Origin: CALINB01 sp938045325
Lineage (GTDB): Bacteria; Pseudomonadota; Alphaproteobacteria; Rhodospirillales; CALINB01
Assembly: GCA_038114465.1 (NCBI GenBank)
Contig: JAYNQW010000003.1
Span: 1-64,000, forward strand
Direction: 5' to 3'
DNA length: 64,000 nucleotides
In this document: positions 53,416 to 61,991 of the stretch, in pieces
Layout of the letters: the number at the start of each line of letters is the position of its first letter
Position numbering within the stretch: the first letter of the stretch is position 1
Notes under the pieces: model-generated
Told to the model about the DNA's origin: nothing
Databases searched by the model: none
What the model saw: the letters and a program-made list of their open reading frames with translations, nothing else
Program-made: the position numbers and the translations under genes

Positions 53416-53967
53416 ATGTTACGTTTTCTTACGATCATTTTAGCCGCGCTCGGCCTTGCCAGCAGTCCGATCGATACCGCCAAAGCTGCGGATCTCGAAA
53501 ACCAGCTTTACCTTGATCTCAAAGACGGCCGTGTCGTGATTGATATGCGCCCCGATCTTGCACCGCGGCATGTCGCACGCATTAAAGAGCTTGTACGTAA
53601 GGGGTTTTATGACGGCCTCACGTTTCACCGTGTCATCGGCGGCTTTATGGCACAAGGCGGCGACCCAAGAGGCAATGGCACAGGAGGATCCGGCGTGAAC
53701 ATCCCCGCTGAATTTTCCAATGAACCGTTCCGGCGCGGCACGGTCGGCATGGCGCGATCGTCAGATCCCAACAGTGGCGATTCTCAATTTTTCATTTGTT
53801 TTGCCCGCTCGTCATTCCTGGACGGCAAATACACTGTCTGGGGGCAAGTCAGCAAAGGCATCCAATACGTCGGCATGATCAAACGCGGCAGCCGCAGCGA
53901 TAATGGCGCCGTCGACAACCCGGATAAAATTATCAAAATGCGGGTCGCCGCCGACGTTAAACAATAA
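53416..53967 (+). CDS. periplasmic cyclophilin-type peptidyl-prolyl isomerase
   Basis: A 183-residue protein with a signal peptide (MLRFLTIILAALGLASSPID, cleavage near AKA). Cyclophilin core motifs are present: FHRVIGGFMAQGGDPRGNGTG (about 76-96), PAEFSNE, GTVGMARSSDPNSGDSQFFIC and LDGKYTVWGQV. Catalytic Arg (FHRV) and the Gln/Phe residues are in place. It should assist folding of exported proteins. Confidence 0.93.
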   Translation: MLRFLTIILAALGLASSPIDTAKAADLENQLYLDLKDGRVVIDMRPDLAPRHVARIKELVRKGFYDGLTFHRVIGGFMAQGGDPRGNGTGGSGVNIPAEFSNEPFRRGTVGMARSSDPNSGDSQFFICFARSSFLDGKYTVWGQVSKGIQYVGMIKRGSRSDNGAVDNPDKIIKMRVAADVKQ

Positions 53968-53985
53968 CGCGAGTTCGAATTACGT

Positions 53986-55164
53986 TTATTTTGCCAGCTC
54001 ACGCATCGCGCCATCGAGACCTTCGAGGTTTAATGGATACATACGTTCGCTGAATAATTCACGGATCATCCTGATTGACGGCGTGTGTCCCCACCATTTT
54101 TCCTCGATCGGATTAATCCAAACGGCACGGGCATAAATATCCAACATGCGCTGCAGCCAAACAGCCCCCGCTTCGTCGTTCCAGTGCTCGACGGCAGCAC
54201 CCGGATAGGTAATCTCATAGGGGCTCATCGAGGCATCCCCGACGAAAATCACTTTATAATCCAAACCATAGGTATGCATGAGGTCCCACGTCGATTCGGC
54301 TTCTTGAAAACGGCGCGCGTTATCCCGCCAGACCCGCTCGTAAAGGCAGTTGTGAAAATAAAAATATTCGAGATGCTTAAATTCGCTGTGCGCTGCGGAA
54401 AACAGTTCCTCAACGACACGAACATGGTCATCCATGGACCCCCCCACATCGAGGAACAATAATACTTTCACCGTGTTATGCCGCTCAGGCACCATATGCA
54501 GATCGAGATACCCTTTTTTTGCCGTTGCATTGATGGTGCCAGAGATATCTAACTCCGTCAGCGCGCCTTGACGGGCAAACTGACGAAGGCGCCGAAGGGC
54601 GACCTTAATATTGCGCGTGCCAATTTCGACGGACGCATCGAGGTTTCGAAATTCACGTTTATCCCAGACTTTAACGGCCCGGCGGTGACGGCTCTCGTCC
54701 TGGCCGATCCGCACCCCTTCCGGGTTATAGCCGTAAGCGCCGAACGGTGACTTCCCGGCCGTGCCGATCCATTTCGAACCGCCCTGATGGCGTTGTTTTT
54801 GTTCCTTCAGGCGCTCCTGCAGCGTTTCCATGAGCTTGTCCCAGCCACCGAGGGCTTCAATTTCTTTTTTCTCTTCTTCGGAGAAATATTGTTCGACAAG
54901 TTTTTTTAGCCAGGCTTCCGGCAGCTCGTGAACATCGATGCCTTCATCGGCATTCTCAAGCCCCTTAAAGACATGTCCGAAGACCCGGTCGAATTTATCA
55001 ATATTGGTTTCGTCCTTCACCAAACATGAGCGGCTGAGATAATAAAAATCCTCTATTTTGTAATCGGCAACCCCGCGATCCATCGCCTCAAGCAGCGTTA
55101 GATACTCACGCAAAGACACCGGCACTTTGGCGGCACGCAGTTCAAAGAAAAAATCCAAGAACAT
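53986..55164 (-). CDS. CoxE-like von Willebrand A domain protein
   Basis: A 392-residue protein of the CoxE/VWA family that pairs with MoxR ATPases as a chaperone for metal-centre or complex assembly. The N-terminal FLDFFFELRAAKVPVSLREYLTLLEAM is the family signature. A metal-ion-dependent adhesion site reads LLFLDVGGSMDDHV (about 233-246). The C-terminus has VFVGDASMSPYEI and AVWINPIEEKWWGHTPSIRMI. It is the last gene of a tight run with an MscS channel gene 5 bases upstream and the MoxR gene before that. Confidence 0.9.
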   Translation of the reverse strand: MFLDFFFELRAAKVPVSLREYLTLLEAMDRGVADYKIEDFYYLSRSCLVKDETNIDKFDRVFGHVFKGLENADEGIDVHELPEAWLKKLVEQYFSEEEKKEIEALGGWDKLMETLQERLKEQKQRHQGGSKWIGTAGKSPFGAYGYNPEGVRIGQDESRHRRAVKVWDKREFRNLDASVEIGTRNIKVALRRLRQFARQGALTELDISGTINATAKKGYLDLHMVPERHNTVKVLLFLDVGGSMDDHVRVVEELFSAAHSEFKHLEYFYFHNCLYERVWRDNARRFQEAESTWDLMHTYGLDYKVIFVGDASMSPYEITYPGAAVEHWNDEAGAVWLQRMLDIYARAVWINPIEEKWWGHTPSIRMIRELFSERMYPLNLEGLDGAMRELAK

Positions 55165-55169
55165 GAAGA

Positions 55170-56510
55170 TTATCCGTCTTTATTGGATTCAACCCGTAAC
55201 GGAACCGCGCTGCGAAGGTGCAGGTCCCGCTGCGGGAACGGAATTTCGATATTGTTTTCCTTGAAAAGATCCCAAAGCCGCATGTTGATTTGGTGCTTAA
55301 TGTTCCCCACACCGTTGATCGGATCGCCGATCCAAACGCGCAACTCAAAATCGACCGAGCTATTGCCAAATTGAAGCAAGTTACAAACAGGTGCCGGCTC
55401 CTTGAAAACACGATCGATATCCACAGCTGCCTGCAGGGCAAGCTCACGCGCCTTGTGAATATCCGAATCGTAAGACACGCCGAATGGAATTCGAATCCGT
55501 ACGTTGTTATGGGAAAACGACCAGTTCTCAACACGGGTGCTGATCAATTCCTCGTTCGGAATCAGTGTTTCGATGCCGTCGCGGGTAATCACTGAAACAT
55601 ACCGCGCACTGAGTTTATTAATCTCGCCAAAGACTTTGTTGCTGCCCGTCTCCGTCGTCAAGGTAATCAAATCTCCGGGCTTCATAGATTTGTCCATCAG
55701 CAAAATAAAACCGCTGATTAAATTGGCGAAAATTTTCTGAAGACCGAAACCGATACCGACACCGATACCGCCGGTAAAGACTGCCAAGGCGGTAAGGTCG
55801 ATGCCGAGACTGCTGATCGCCAACATCACAGCGACAACAATGAGCGTAATCCGGAGCGTTTTGCCGATCAGCACCTGTGCCGACGGGGTGACGCCGGGCA
55901 ACGTCTTAACTCGATTTTCAAGAAACTTGGAAAGCGCCAAAGCGGTCCACAGCAAAACGCAGACGGCGATAATGCCCTTAATGACCCCAAGAACAGAAAG
56001 GCGAATTTTGCCGAAACTAAAGGCGAGCGCATCCAAAAACTCGATGGTCGGTTGTAAAAGATCGACGATATTCAAGGCGGCGATAGTCCAAGCCATAACG
56101 GCCACGGTGCGCGCCCAAAAGGCATTTCGGATAAACCCCGTCGCCAAACAGATCACCATCCAAGCCGTCAACAGGCTGACGACCGCCTCGATCAGACCGT
56201 TCGGCAGCTTCGCGGTTTCGGTCATGAATACCGAAAACCACTGCAGCACCAGCCAAATGAATGTAAATGTCAGAGGCCCGGTGTGTATGCCGATGTTTTG
56301 CAACTGAGTTTGATAACGTGTTCCTTCAATCGCATCGCTGGCCCAGCGGCGAATGCGGCCATCAAGAAACTTAGCAACGACGCATGCTGCTAAGATGATC
56401 AGCACCTGATTGACGGTACTGAGCACGAATACGTTCTCATTCAGCCACTTTATGGCGTCCGTTACATAAACCTGAAATTTATCCGTATCGAACAGATCAA
56501 GAATATTCAT
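55170..56510 (-). CDS. MscS-family mechanosensitive channel
   Basis: A 446-residue protein from ATG 56510, chosen for its AAGGAG ribosome-binding sequence 8 bases upstream; the open frame continues into the MoxR gene but without homology. Five or so N-terminal membrane segments (about residues 20-250) precede the pore helix and beta domain: IGVGIGFGLQKIFANLISGFILLMDKSMKPGD (about 268-299), then GEINKLSARYVSVITRDGIETLIPNEELI. The C-terminal domain is conserved. Its place between MoxR and VWA genes is unusual. Confidence 0.9.
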   Translation of the reverse strand: MNILDLFDTDKFQVYVTDAIKWLNENVFVLSTVNQVLIILAACVVAKFLDGRIRRWASDAIEGTRYQTQLQNIGIHTGPLTFTFIWLVLQWFSVFMTETAKLPNGLIEAVVSLLTAWMVICLATGFIRNAFWARTVAVMAWTIAALNIVDLLQPTIEFLDALAFSFGKIRLSVLGVIKGIIAVCVLLWTALALSKFLENRVKTLPGVTPSAQVLIGKTLRITLIVVAVMLAISSLGIDLTALAVFTGGIGVGIGFGLQKIFANLISGFILLMDKSMKPGDLITLTTETGSNKVFGEINKLSARYVSVITRDGIETLIPNEELISTRVENWSFSHNNVRIRIPFGVSYDSDIHKARELALQAAVDIDRVFKEPAPVCNLLQFGNSSVDFELRVWIGDPINGVGNIKHQINMRLWDLFKENNIEIPFPQRDLHLRSAVPLRVESNKDG

Positions 56511-56521
56511 TACGTTTCTCC

Positions 56522-57376
56522 TTAACTGTTCTGCTCCCGCCGGTGCAAAAAGACCAAACGCTCGAACATATGCACATCTTGTTCGTTCTTGAGTAGTGCA
56601 CCGTAAAGCGGCGGCAAGGTGCTTTTCTGATCGGCTTCGCGCAGAGCTTCGGGCGGCAGATCCTCGACCATCAAAAGCTTGAGCCAGTCGAGCAATTCCG
56701 ATGTCGATGGTTTTTTCTTTAAACCCGGCACATCGCGCACATTGTAAAAGACCGAGAGCGCTTCTTTGACGAGCCGCTGATGAATATCCGGGTAATGGAC
56801 ATCGACGATACGCTGCATGGTTTCGTGATCGGGAAACTGGATGTAATGAAAAAAGCACCGTCGCAAGAATGCATCCGGCAACTCCTTTTCATTATTGGAC
56901 GTAATAATCACGACCGGACGGTTTTTTGCCGCCACCGCCTGTTTTGTTTCATAGACATGAAACTCCATGCGATCGAGCTCCAACAAAAGATCGTTCGGAA
57001 ACTCGATATCGGCTTTATCGATTTCATCAATGAGCAATACCGGACGTTCATCACTGTCAAAGGCTTCCCAAAGCTTACCTTGCACGATGTAATTGGAAAT
57101 ATCGTTGACCCGCTCGTCACCGAGCTGCGAATCCCTTAAGCGCCCGACCGCGTCGTACTCATACAGCCCCTGTTGGGCCTTGGTCGTCGATTTCACGTGC
57201 CACTCGATCAGCGGCATGCCAAGGGATTTAGCGACCTCAGCGGCTAAAACGGTTTTGCCGGTACCGGGCTCTCCTTTGATCAAGAGTGGCCGCTCTAAGG
57301 CAACGGCGGCATTCACCGCCACCATCAAATCGTCAGTCGCAACGAATGTCTCCGTGCCTTCAAAACGTGTGCTCAT
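56522..57376 (-). CDS. MoxR-family AAA+ ATPase
   Basis: A 284-residue ATPase. Walker A GEPGTGKT is at 35-42, Walker B PVLLIDEIDKAD at about 112-123, and sensor-1 VIITSNNEKELPDAFLRRCFFHYI follows. MoxR proteins act with VWA-domain partners to insert metals or remodel complexes; the partner is at 53986. It lies 16 bases after alaS and 11 bases before the MscS gene. Confidence 0.93.
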   Translation of the reverse strand: MSTRFEGTETFVATDDLMVAVNAAVALERPLLIKGEPGTGKTVLAAEVAKSLGMPLIEWHVKSTTKAQQGLYEYDAVGRLRDSQLGDERVNDISNYIVQGKLWEAFDSDERPVLLIDEIDKADIEFPNDLLLELDRMEFHVYETKQAVAAKNRPVVIITSNNEKELPDAFLRRCFFHYIQFPDHETMQRIVDVHYPDIHQRLVKEALSVFYNVRDVPGLKKKPSTSELLDWLKLLMVEDLPPEALREADQKSTLPPLYGALLKNEQDVHMFERLVFLHRREQNS

Positions 57377-57392
57377 ATTAACTCCTGAAATT

Positions 57393-60053
57393 CTAGGCGG
57401 CCGCTTCGGCGAGCGCTGTTTCGATGGCCGTCAAGGCCGCATCGGCTTGCGAGGCATCCGGCCCGCCCGCCTGCGCCATGTCGGGACGGCCGCCGCCGCC
57501 CTTACCCCCCAGGGCTAGTGAACCGGCACGCACCAAATCAACGGCGCTGATTTTTGCCGTTAAATCCTCGGTCACGCCGACGACGACGGACGCCTTACCG
57601 TCGGCAACGGATACCAACGCAACCACGCCGGAGCCGACTTGTTTTTTGAGATCATCGGCGAGGCCCTTCAAGTCTTTCGCCGGCATGTCTTGAAGAAGTT
57701 TCGGTGAAAATTTAATGCCGCCGATGTCTTTTACATCCGATTCAGCCGCAGCACCGTTACCCCCACCTGTTGCCAATTGCCGGCGTGCCGTTTCCAGTTC
57801 CCGCTCGAGCTTTTTGCGTTCTTCCACCAAGCTCGCGACCCGCGCGGGCACATCATGGGGGGAAGCTTTTAGCAAGCCCGCAACTTCCAGCAAGGCGGCC
57901 TCTTCGTCTTCGTAATATTTGCGCGCGGCTTCGCCCGTCAATGCTTCGATGCGGCGCACGCCGGCGGCGACGGCACTTTCTGCGATAATTTTGAACAGGC
58001 CGATATCGCCGGTTCCTTTAACGTGCGTGCCCCCGCAGAGCTCTACAGAAAACGTACGATCTTCCTGCTCCGTTCCCATACTCACCACGCGCACTTCTTC
58101 GCCGTACTTCTCGCCGAATAAGGCCATAGCGCCCGCCTCGACCGCCGAGTCCGGGTCCATCAGGCGCGTCACCACCGGCGCGTTGGCGCGGATCTGCGCG
58201 TTGACGGCGGCTTCGATGGTCTGCAGTTCATCGGAGGTAATCGCCTTTTGATGGGAAATATCGAACCGCAGCCTCTCGGGGGCGACGAACGAGCCTTTTT
58301 GCGTCACATGTTCGCCTAAGGTTTCGCGCAAGGCCGCGTGCATGAGGTGGGTGACGGAGTGGTTGGCGCGGATTTGCGAACGCCGCGTGCCATCCACATT
58401 CAATGCGACATCGTCACTGATCTTGATTGTGCCCGCATCGACTTTGCCGATGTGCACATGCAGATCGCCGAGCTTCTTCTGCGTATCCGTAACGGTAACT
58501 TTGCCGCCGTCGTTGGTCTGCATGCTACCCGTATCACCCATTTGACCGCCGGACTCGCCGTAAAACGGCGTTTGGTTGGTGACGATAGCGACATCCGAAC
58601 CCTTTGATGCCTCGTCCACGCGTTTGCCGTCGACCACAAGAGCAACGATTTGCCCTTCGGCGGTTTCGGTTTCATAGCCGAGAAAATCGGTCGCATCCAA
58701 TTCCTCGCGCACGGCAAACCAAATCTCCTCGGTCGCGGCTTCGCCGGAACCAGCCCAGGCCTTACGCGCTTCGTCCCGCTGGCGCTCCATGGCCACGTTA
58801 AATCCATCGTTATCGACACCGATACCGCGCGGGCGTAGCGCATCTTCGGTGAGATCGAGCGGAAAGCCATAAGTATCGTAAAGCTTAAACGCGAGTTCGC
58901 CGTCGAGTTGATCACCCTTTTTAAGTTTCCCGGTTTCTTCATCGAGAATTTTCAAGCCCCGGTCGAGGGTTTGCTTGAAACGGGTCTCTTCAAGCTTGAG
59001 GGTTTCCGTGATTAGGGCTTCGGCGCGCAGCAATTCGGGAAACGCCTGGCTCATTTGCGCGAGCAATGACGGCACCAAGCGCCACATGAGTGGGTCTTTA
59101 CAACCGAGTAAGTGCGCATGACGCATCCCCCGGCGCATAATCCGGCGCAGCACATAGCCACGGCCCTCGTTCGACGGCAACACCCCGTCGGCAATGAGGA
59201 AGCTGCTCGCGCGCAAATGATCGGCGATGACCCGGTGCGACACACCCGCCTCGCCCTCGGCTTTCACCCCGGAAGCATCCACGGACGCCGCAATCAGGGA
59301 TTTAAACAGATCGATCTCGTAATTGTCGTGGGTGCCCTGCAGGACGGCGGCGATGCGCTCGAGGCCCATGCCGGTATCGACGCAGGGTTTGGGTAGATCA
59401 ACGCGCTCGTCCTTGGTGACTTGTTCGAACTGCATAAAAACAAGGTTCCAAATCTCAACGAACCGGTCGCCGTCTTCGTTTTCACTGCCAGGAGGGCCGC
59501 CTTCGATATGATCGCCATGATCGTAAAAAATTTCAGTGCATGGCCCGCATGGCCCGGTCTCGCCCATAGCCCAGAAGTTATCGGACGTCGGGATGCGGAT
59601 GACATCGGAATCGCTAAACCCGGCGATCTTTTTCCAATATTCCGCCGCCTCTTCGTCCGACGAGTGAACGGTCACCAGGAGCTTTTCCTTCGCCAACCCC
59701 AGTTCCTTGTGCACCAGCTTCCAAGCCAACTCGATCGCGCCTTCCTTGAAGTAATCGCCGAAGGAAAAATTGCCGAGCATCTCGAAAAACGTGTGGTGGC
59801 GCGCGGTGTAGCCGACGTTTTCGAGATCGTTATGCTTGCCGCCGGCGCGCACGCATTTTTGCGAGGTGGTCGCGCGGGTGTAATCGCGGGACTCAACCCC
59901 GGTGAAGACGTTTTTGAATTGGACCATACCCGCGTTAGTGAACATCAAGGTCGGGTCGTTGCGCGGTACCAAGGGGCTGCTGTCGATGACGGCGTGACCC
60001 TCGTCGGCAAAATAATCCAGATAGGCTTTGCGTATGTCGTTAACCGATTGCAT
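57393..60053 (-). CDS. alaS: alanyl-tRNA synthetase
   Basis: An 886-residue class II synthetase from ATG 60053 (MQSVNDIRKAYLDYFADEGH); a TTG three codons earlier is less likely. The catalytic core begins VPRNDPTLMFTNAGMVQFK, and RTTSQKCVRAGGKHNDLENVG-type text follows. The editing domain has the zinc motif HSVTHLMHAAL with CGGTHVKGTGDIG. A C-Ala domain ends the protein (LVSVADGKASVVVGVTEDL). Length is normal. It follows recA in the same direction after a 438-base gap. Confidence 0.97.
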   Translation of the reverse strand: MQSVNDIRKAYLDYFADEGHAVIDSSPLVPRNDPTLMFTNAGMVQFKNVFTGVESRDYTRATTSQKCVRAGGKHNDLENVGYTARHHTFFEMLGNFSFGDYFKEGAIELAWKLVHKELGLAKEKLLVTVHSSDEEAAEYWKKIAGFSDSDVIRIPTSDNFWAMGETGPCGPCTEIFYDHGDHIEGGPPGSENEDGDRFVEIWNLVFMQFEQVTKDERVDLPKPCVDTGMGLERIAAVLQGTHDNYEIDLFKSLIAASVDASGVKAEGEAGVSHRVIADHLRASSFLIADGVLPSNEGRGYVLRRIMRRGMRHAHLLGCKDPLMWRLVPSLLAQMSQAFPELLRAEALITETLKLEETRFKQTLDRGLKILDEETGKLKKGDQLDGELAFKLYDTYGFPLDLTEDALRPRGIGVDNDGFNVAMERQRDEARKAWAGSGEAATEEIWFAVREELDATDFLGYETETAEGQIVALVVDGKRVDEASKGSDVAIVTNQTPFYGESGGQMGDTGSMQTNDGGKVTVTDTQKKLGDLHVHIGKVDAGTIKISDDVALNVDGTRRSQIRANHSVTHLMHAALRETLGEHVTQKGSFVAPERLRFDISHQKAITSDELQTIEAAVNAQIRANAPVVTRLMDPDSAVEAGAMALFGEKYGEEVRVVSMGTEQEDRTFSVELCGGTHVKGTGDIGLFKIIAESAVAAGVRRIEALTGEAARKYYEDEEAALLEVAGLLKASPHDVPARVASLVEERKKLERELETARRQLATGGGNGAAAESDVKDIGGIKFSPKLLQDMPAKDLKGLADDLKKQVGSGVVALVSVADGKASVVVGVTEDLTAKISAVDLVRAGSLALGGKGGGGRPDMAQAGGPDASQADAALTAIETALAEAAA

Positions 60054-60180
60054 GAGACTCAATGTAGGGCTTAAGGCCCGGAAAAGAAACGATTTCCGCG
60101 CGAATGACTGCGAGGAGTGCTTTTACAGGGGCCCACCGGCAAAGTCCAGAAAAGCGCGTAGTTGAGCCGTTAACCGTCAC

Positions 60181-60259
60181 CCTTCGACAGGCTCAGGGTG
60201 AGGCCCTTTTTATGATGCAGCCAGCCTCATCCTGTGCGGGCTGAAAGCCCAGTCGAAGG
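60181..60259. repeat. imperfect inverted repeat between recA and alaS
   Basis: CCTTCGACAGGCT (from 60181) is matched in inverted form by AGCCCAGTCGAAGG (ending 60259), and GTGAGGC pairs with GCCTCAT inside. The TCGACAGGCTCAGGGTGAGG text is one I recall as a dispersed intergenic element in many bacterial genomes. It lies in the 438-base recA-alaS gap, which otherwise holds the recA terminator (60291-60323) and no gene. Confidence 0.6.
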
Positions 60260-60290
60260 AGAGGCGGCGGCATATCACAGGAAACCGGAC

Positions 60291-60323
60291 AAAAATCAGC
60301 CCCGGCGGGGGGACGCCGGGGCT
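60291..60323 (-). terminator. rho-independent terminator downstream of recA
   Basis: On the minus strand a perfect 10-base stem AGCCCCGGCG/CGCCGGGGCT with a 6-base loop is followed by GATTTTTG. It lies about 170 bases past the recA stop codon. Confidence 0.8.
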
Positions 60324-60491
60324 GTCTTGGATCAGTGCGGAACCCTTTTGATGTTATGTGGGCGGTGGGTATCTGCCTTCTAGGCCTTGGCGGACGATGT
60401 CCTTTGGCAACAGCAGGCCGCACTTTTCGAGTTCGCGGTTCCTGGGCAAAACCGCGGGACCTGAGTGGGCGCTCAGGGTATGGGGTTCTCC

Positions 60492-61643
60492 TTACGCTTC
60501 TTTGGCCTCGTCTTCGGCTGCGTCTTCTGCGGGCATGATCGATTCGACGTTATCGTCGTCACCCTCTTCGTCCACGCCTTCGAGCATCTTCTCGGAGACC
60601 AATCCGGCGTTTTCGCGGATTTTCATTTCGATCTCCTCGGCGATGTCGGGGTTTTCGCGCAGGAAGGTCTTGGCGTTCTCGCGGCCCTGGCCGACCCGTT
60701 CAGAATTGTACGAGAACCAGGAGCCGGACTTCTCGACGATACCGGCGGTCACGCCCAAGTCGAGCAGTTCGCCCATCTTCGAGATGCCTTCGCCGTACAT
60801 GATGTCGAATTCGATCATCTTGAACGGCGGTGCGAGTTTGTTTTTCACCACCTTCACGCGGGTTTGGTTGCCGACCACTTCGTCGCGGTCCTTGATCGCG
60901 CCAATGCGCCGGATTTCCAATCGCATGGAGGCATAAAACTTGAGCGCGTTACCCCCGGTTGTGGTTTCCGGGTTGCCGAACATGACGCCGATCTTCATGC
61001 GGATTTGGTTGATGAAGATGATCAGCGTGTTTGAGCGCGCGACCGACGAGGTCAGCTTGCGCAGCGCCTGGCTCATCAAACGGGCCTGCAGCCCCATGTG
61101 GGAATCGCCCATCTCGCCTTCGAGTTCGGCGCGCGGCACCAAAGCGGCGACACTATCGACGACCAAAACATCGACCGCGCCGGAGCGCACCAGCGTATCG
61201 GCGATCTCGAGCGCCTGTTCGCCCGCATCGGGCTGTGAAATCAGAAGTTCCTCGACATCGACGCCGAGTTTTTTCGCGTACACCGGATCGAGCGCGTGTT
61301 CGGCATCGATAAAGGCGCACGTGCCGCCCTTCTTTTGCGCTTCGGCGACCGCATGCAATGCCAACGTGGTTTTACCGGAACTCTCCGGGCCGTAAATCTC
61401 GACCACCCGGCCGCGCGGCAAGCCGCCGATACCGAGCCCGATGTCCAAACCGAGCGAGCCGGTCGAAATCGCGTCGGCCTCGATCACGTCCTGCTGGCCG
61501 AGCTTCATGATCGATCCCTTGCCGAAAGAGCGCTCGATTTGCCCGAGGGCGGCGTCGAGGGCCTTATTTTTTTCTGCGTCGTCTCTGTCGGGCATGCGAA
61601 CCACGGTGTTATCGGTGTTGGCGGCTTTACTCGTCTTGGCCAT
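60492..61643 (-). CDS. recA: recombinase RecA
   Basis: Strand-exchange protein and SOS coprotease. The start at ATG 61643 (MAKTSKAANTDNTVVRMPDR) gives 383 residues; the frame upstream is not homologous. Walker A GPESSGKT is at 85-92. The L1/L2 regions and FINQIRMKIGVMFGNPETTTGGNALKFYAS are intact. The tail is acidic, as usual, with a longer Asp/Glu/Ala stretch. Two LexA-type boxes lie upstream. Confidence 0.98.
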   Translation of the reverse strand: MAKTSKAANTDNTVVRMPDRDDAEKNKALDAALGQIERSFGKGSIMKLGQQDVIEADAISTGSLGLDIGLGIGGLPRGRVVEIYGPESSGKTTLALHAVAEAQKKGGTCAFIDAEHALDPVYAKKLGVDVEELLISQPDAGEQALEIADTLVRSGAVDVLVVDSVAALVPRAELEGEMGDSHMGLQARLMSQALRKLTSSVARSNTLIIFINQIRMKIGVMFGNPETTTGGNALKFYASMRLEIRRIGAIKDRDEVVGNQTRVKVVKNKLAPPFKMIEFDIMYGEGISKMGELLDLGVTAGIVEKSGSWFSYNSERVGQGRENAKTFLRENPDIAEEIEMKIRENAGLVSEKMLEGVDEEGDDDNVESIMPAEDAAEDEAKEA

Positions 61644-61731
61644 GGGATCCTCCTCAATCTCTTGAATCAGGGTGGCTGTCAAGGACTGTCCGGTTATGGG
61701 CCGGCGCCCCGCTGACAACGTTCATAAGCAA

Positions 61732-61759
61732 AATGTACACGTTTTGTTCTCATTGGCAA
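61732..61759 (-). promoter_or_regulatory. recA promoter overlapped by a near-consensus SOS box
   Basis: On the minus strand TTGCCA (61754-61759), a 16-base spacer and TACATT (61732-61737) form a promoter about 90 bases before the recA ATG. Bases 61735-61749 on the plus strand read GTAC-N7-GTTC, one base off the alphaproteobacterial LexA consensus GTTC-N7-GTTC, and overlap the spacer and -10, as expected for LexA repression. Confidence 0.6.
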
Positions 61760-61802
61760 GGCAATTTTTAAGTTGTTGTTATAAAACGTTTTTTAAGGCC
61801 AA

Positions 61803-61817
61803 GTTCTCATTGTGTTC
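61803..61817. promoter_or_regulatory. perfect alphaproteobacterial LexA (SOS) box
   Basis: GTTCTCATTGTGTTC matches GTTC-N7-GTTC exactly. It lies 160 bases upstream of the recA ATG and 54 bases beyond the first, promoter-overlapping box. The ten bases GTTCTCATTG also occur at 61746-61755, so the two sites look like a duplication. Confidence 0.75.
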
Positions 61818-61857
61818 AGGGCAAAAACCGGCGAATCCCTTTTGTTTCAGGTTATAC

Positions 61858-61966
61858 TATTTAGGGGGACAGTATTACTGTCGGCATGGATTATTTCGAA
61901 GCAGTAATATGCTTACTCTATGACATTTGGAGACATACATTATTAGTCATACTGTCCCCCTAAATA
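61858..61966. mobile_element. MITE-like element with 18-base perfect terminal inverted repeats
   Basis: TATTTAGGGGGACAGTAT (61858-61875) and its exact reverse complement (61949-61966) bound a 109-base segment. Beyond one mismatch, three further bases pair inside each arm. The GGGGGACAGTAT text resembles ends I recall from repeats associated with IS200-like/REP-associated transposases. No transposase is encoded, so it would be non-autonomous. It lies between the recA control region and the SDR gene and would form a strong cruciform or RNA hairpin. No clear target duplication was seen. Confidence 0.55.
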
Positions 61967-61991
61967 CTAAATTCAAAGGAAAGATCTACTC

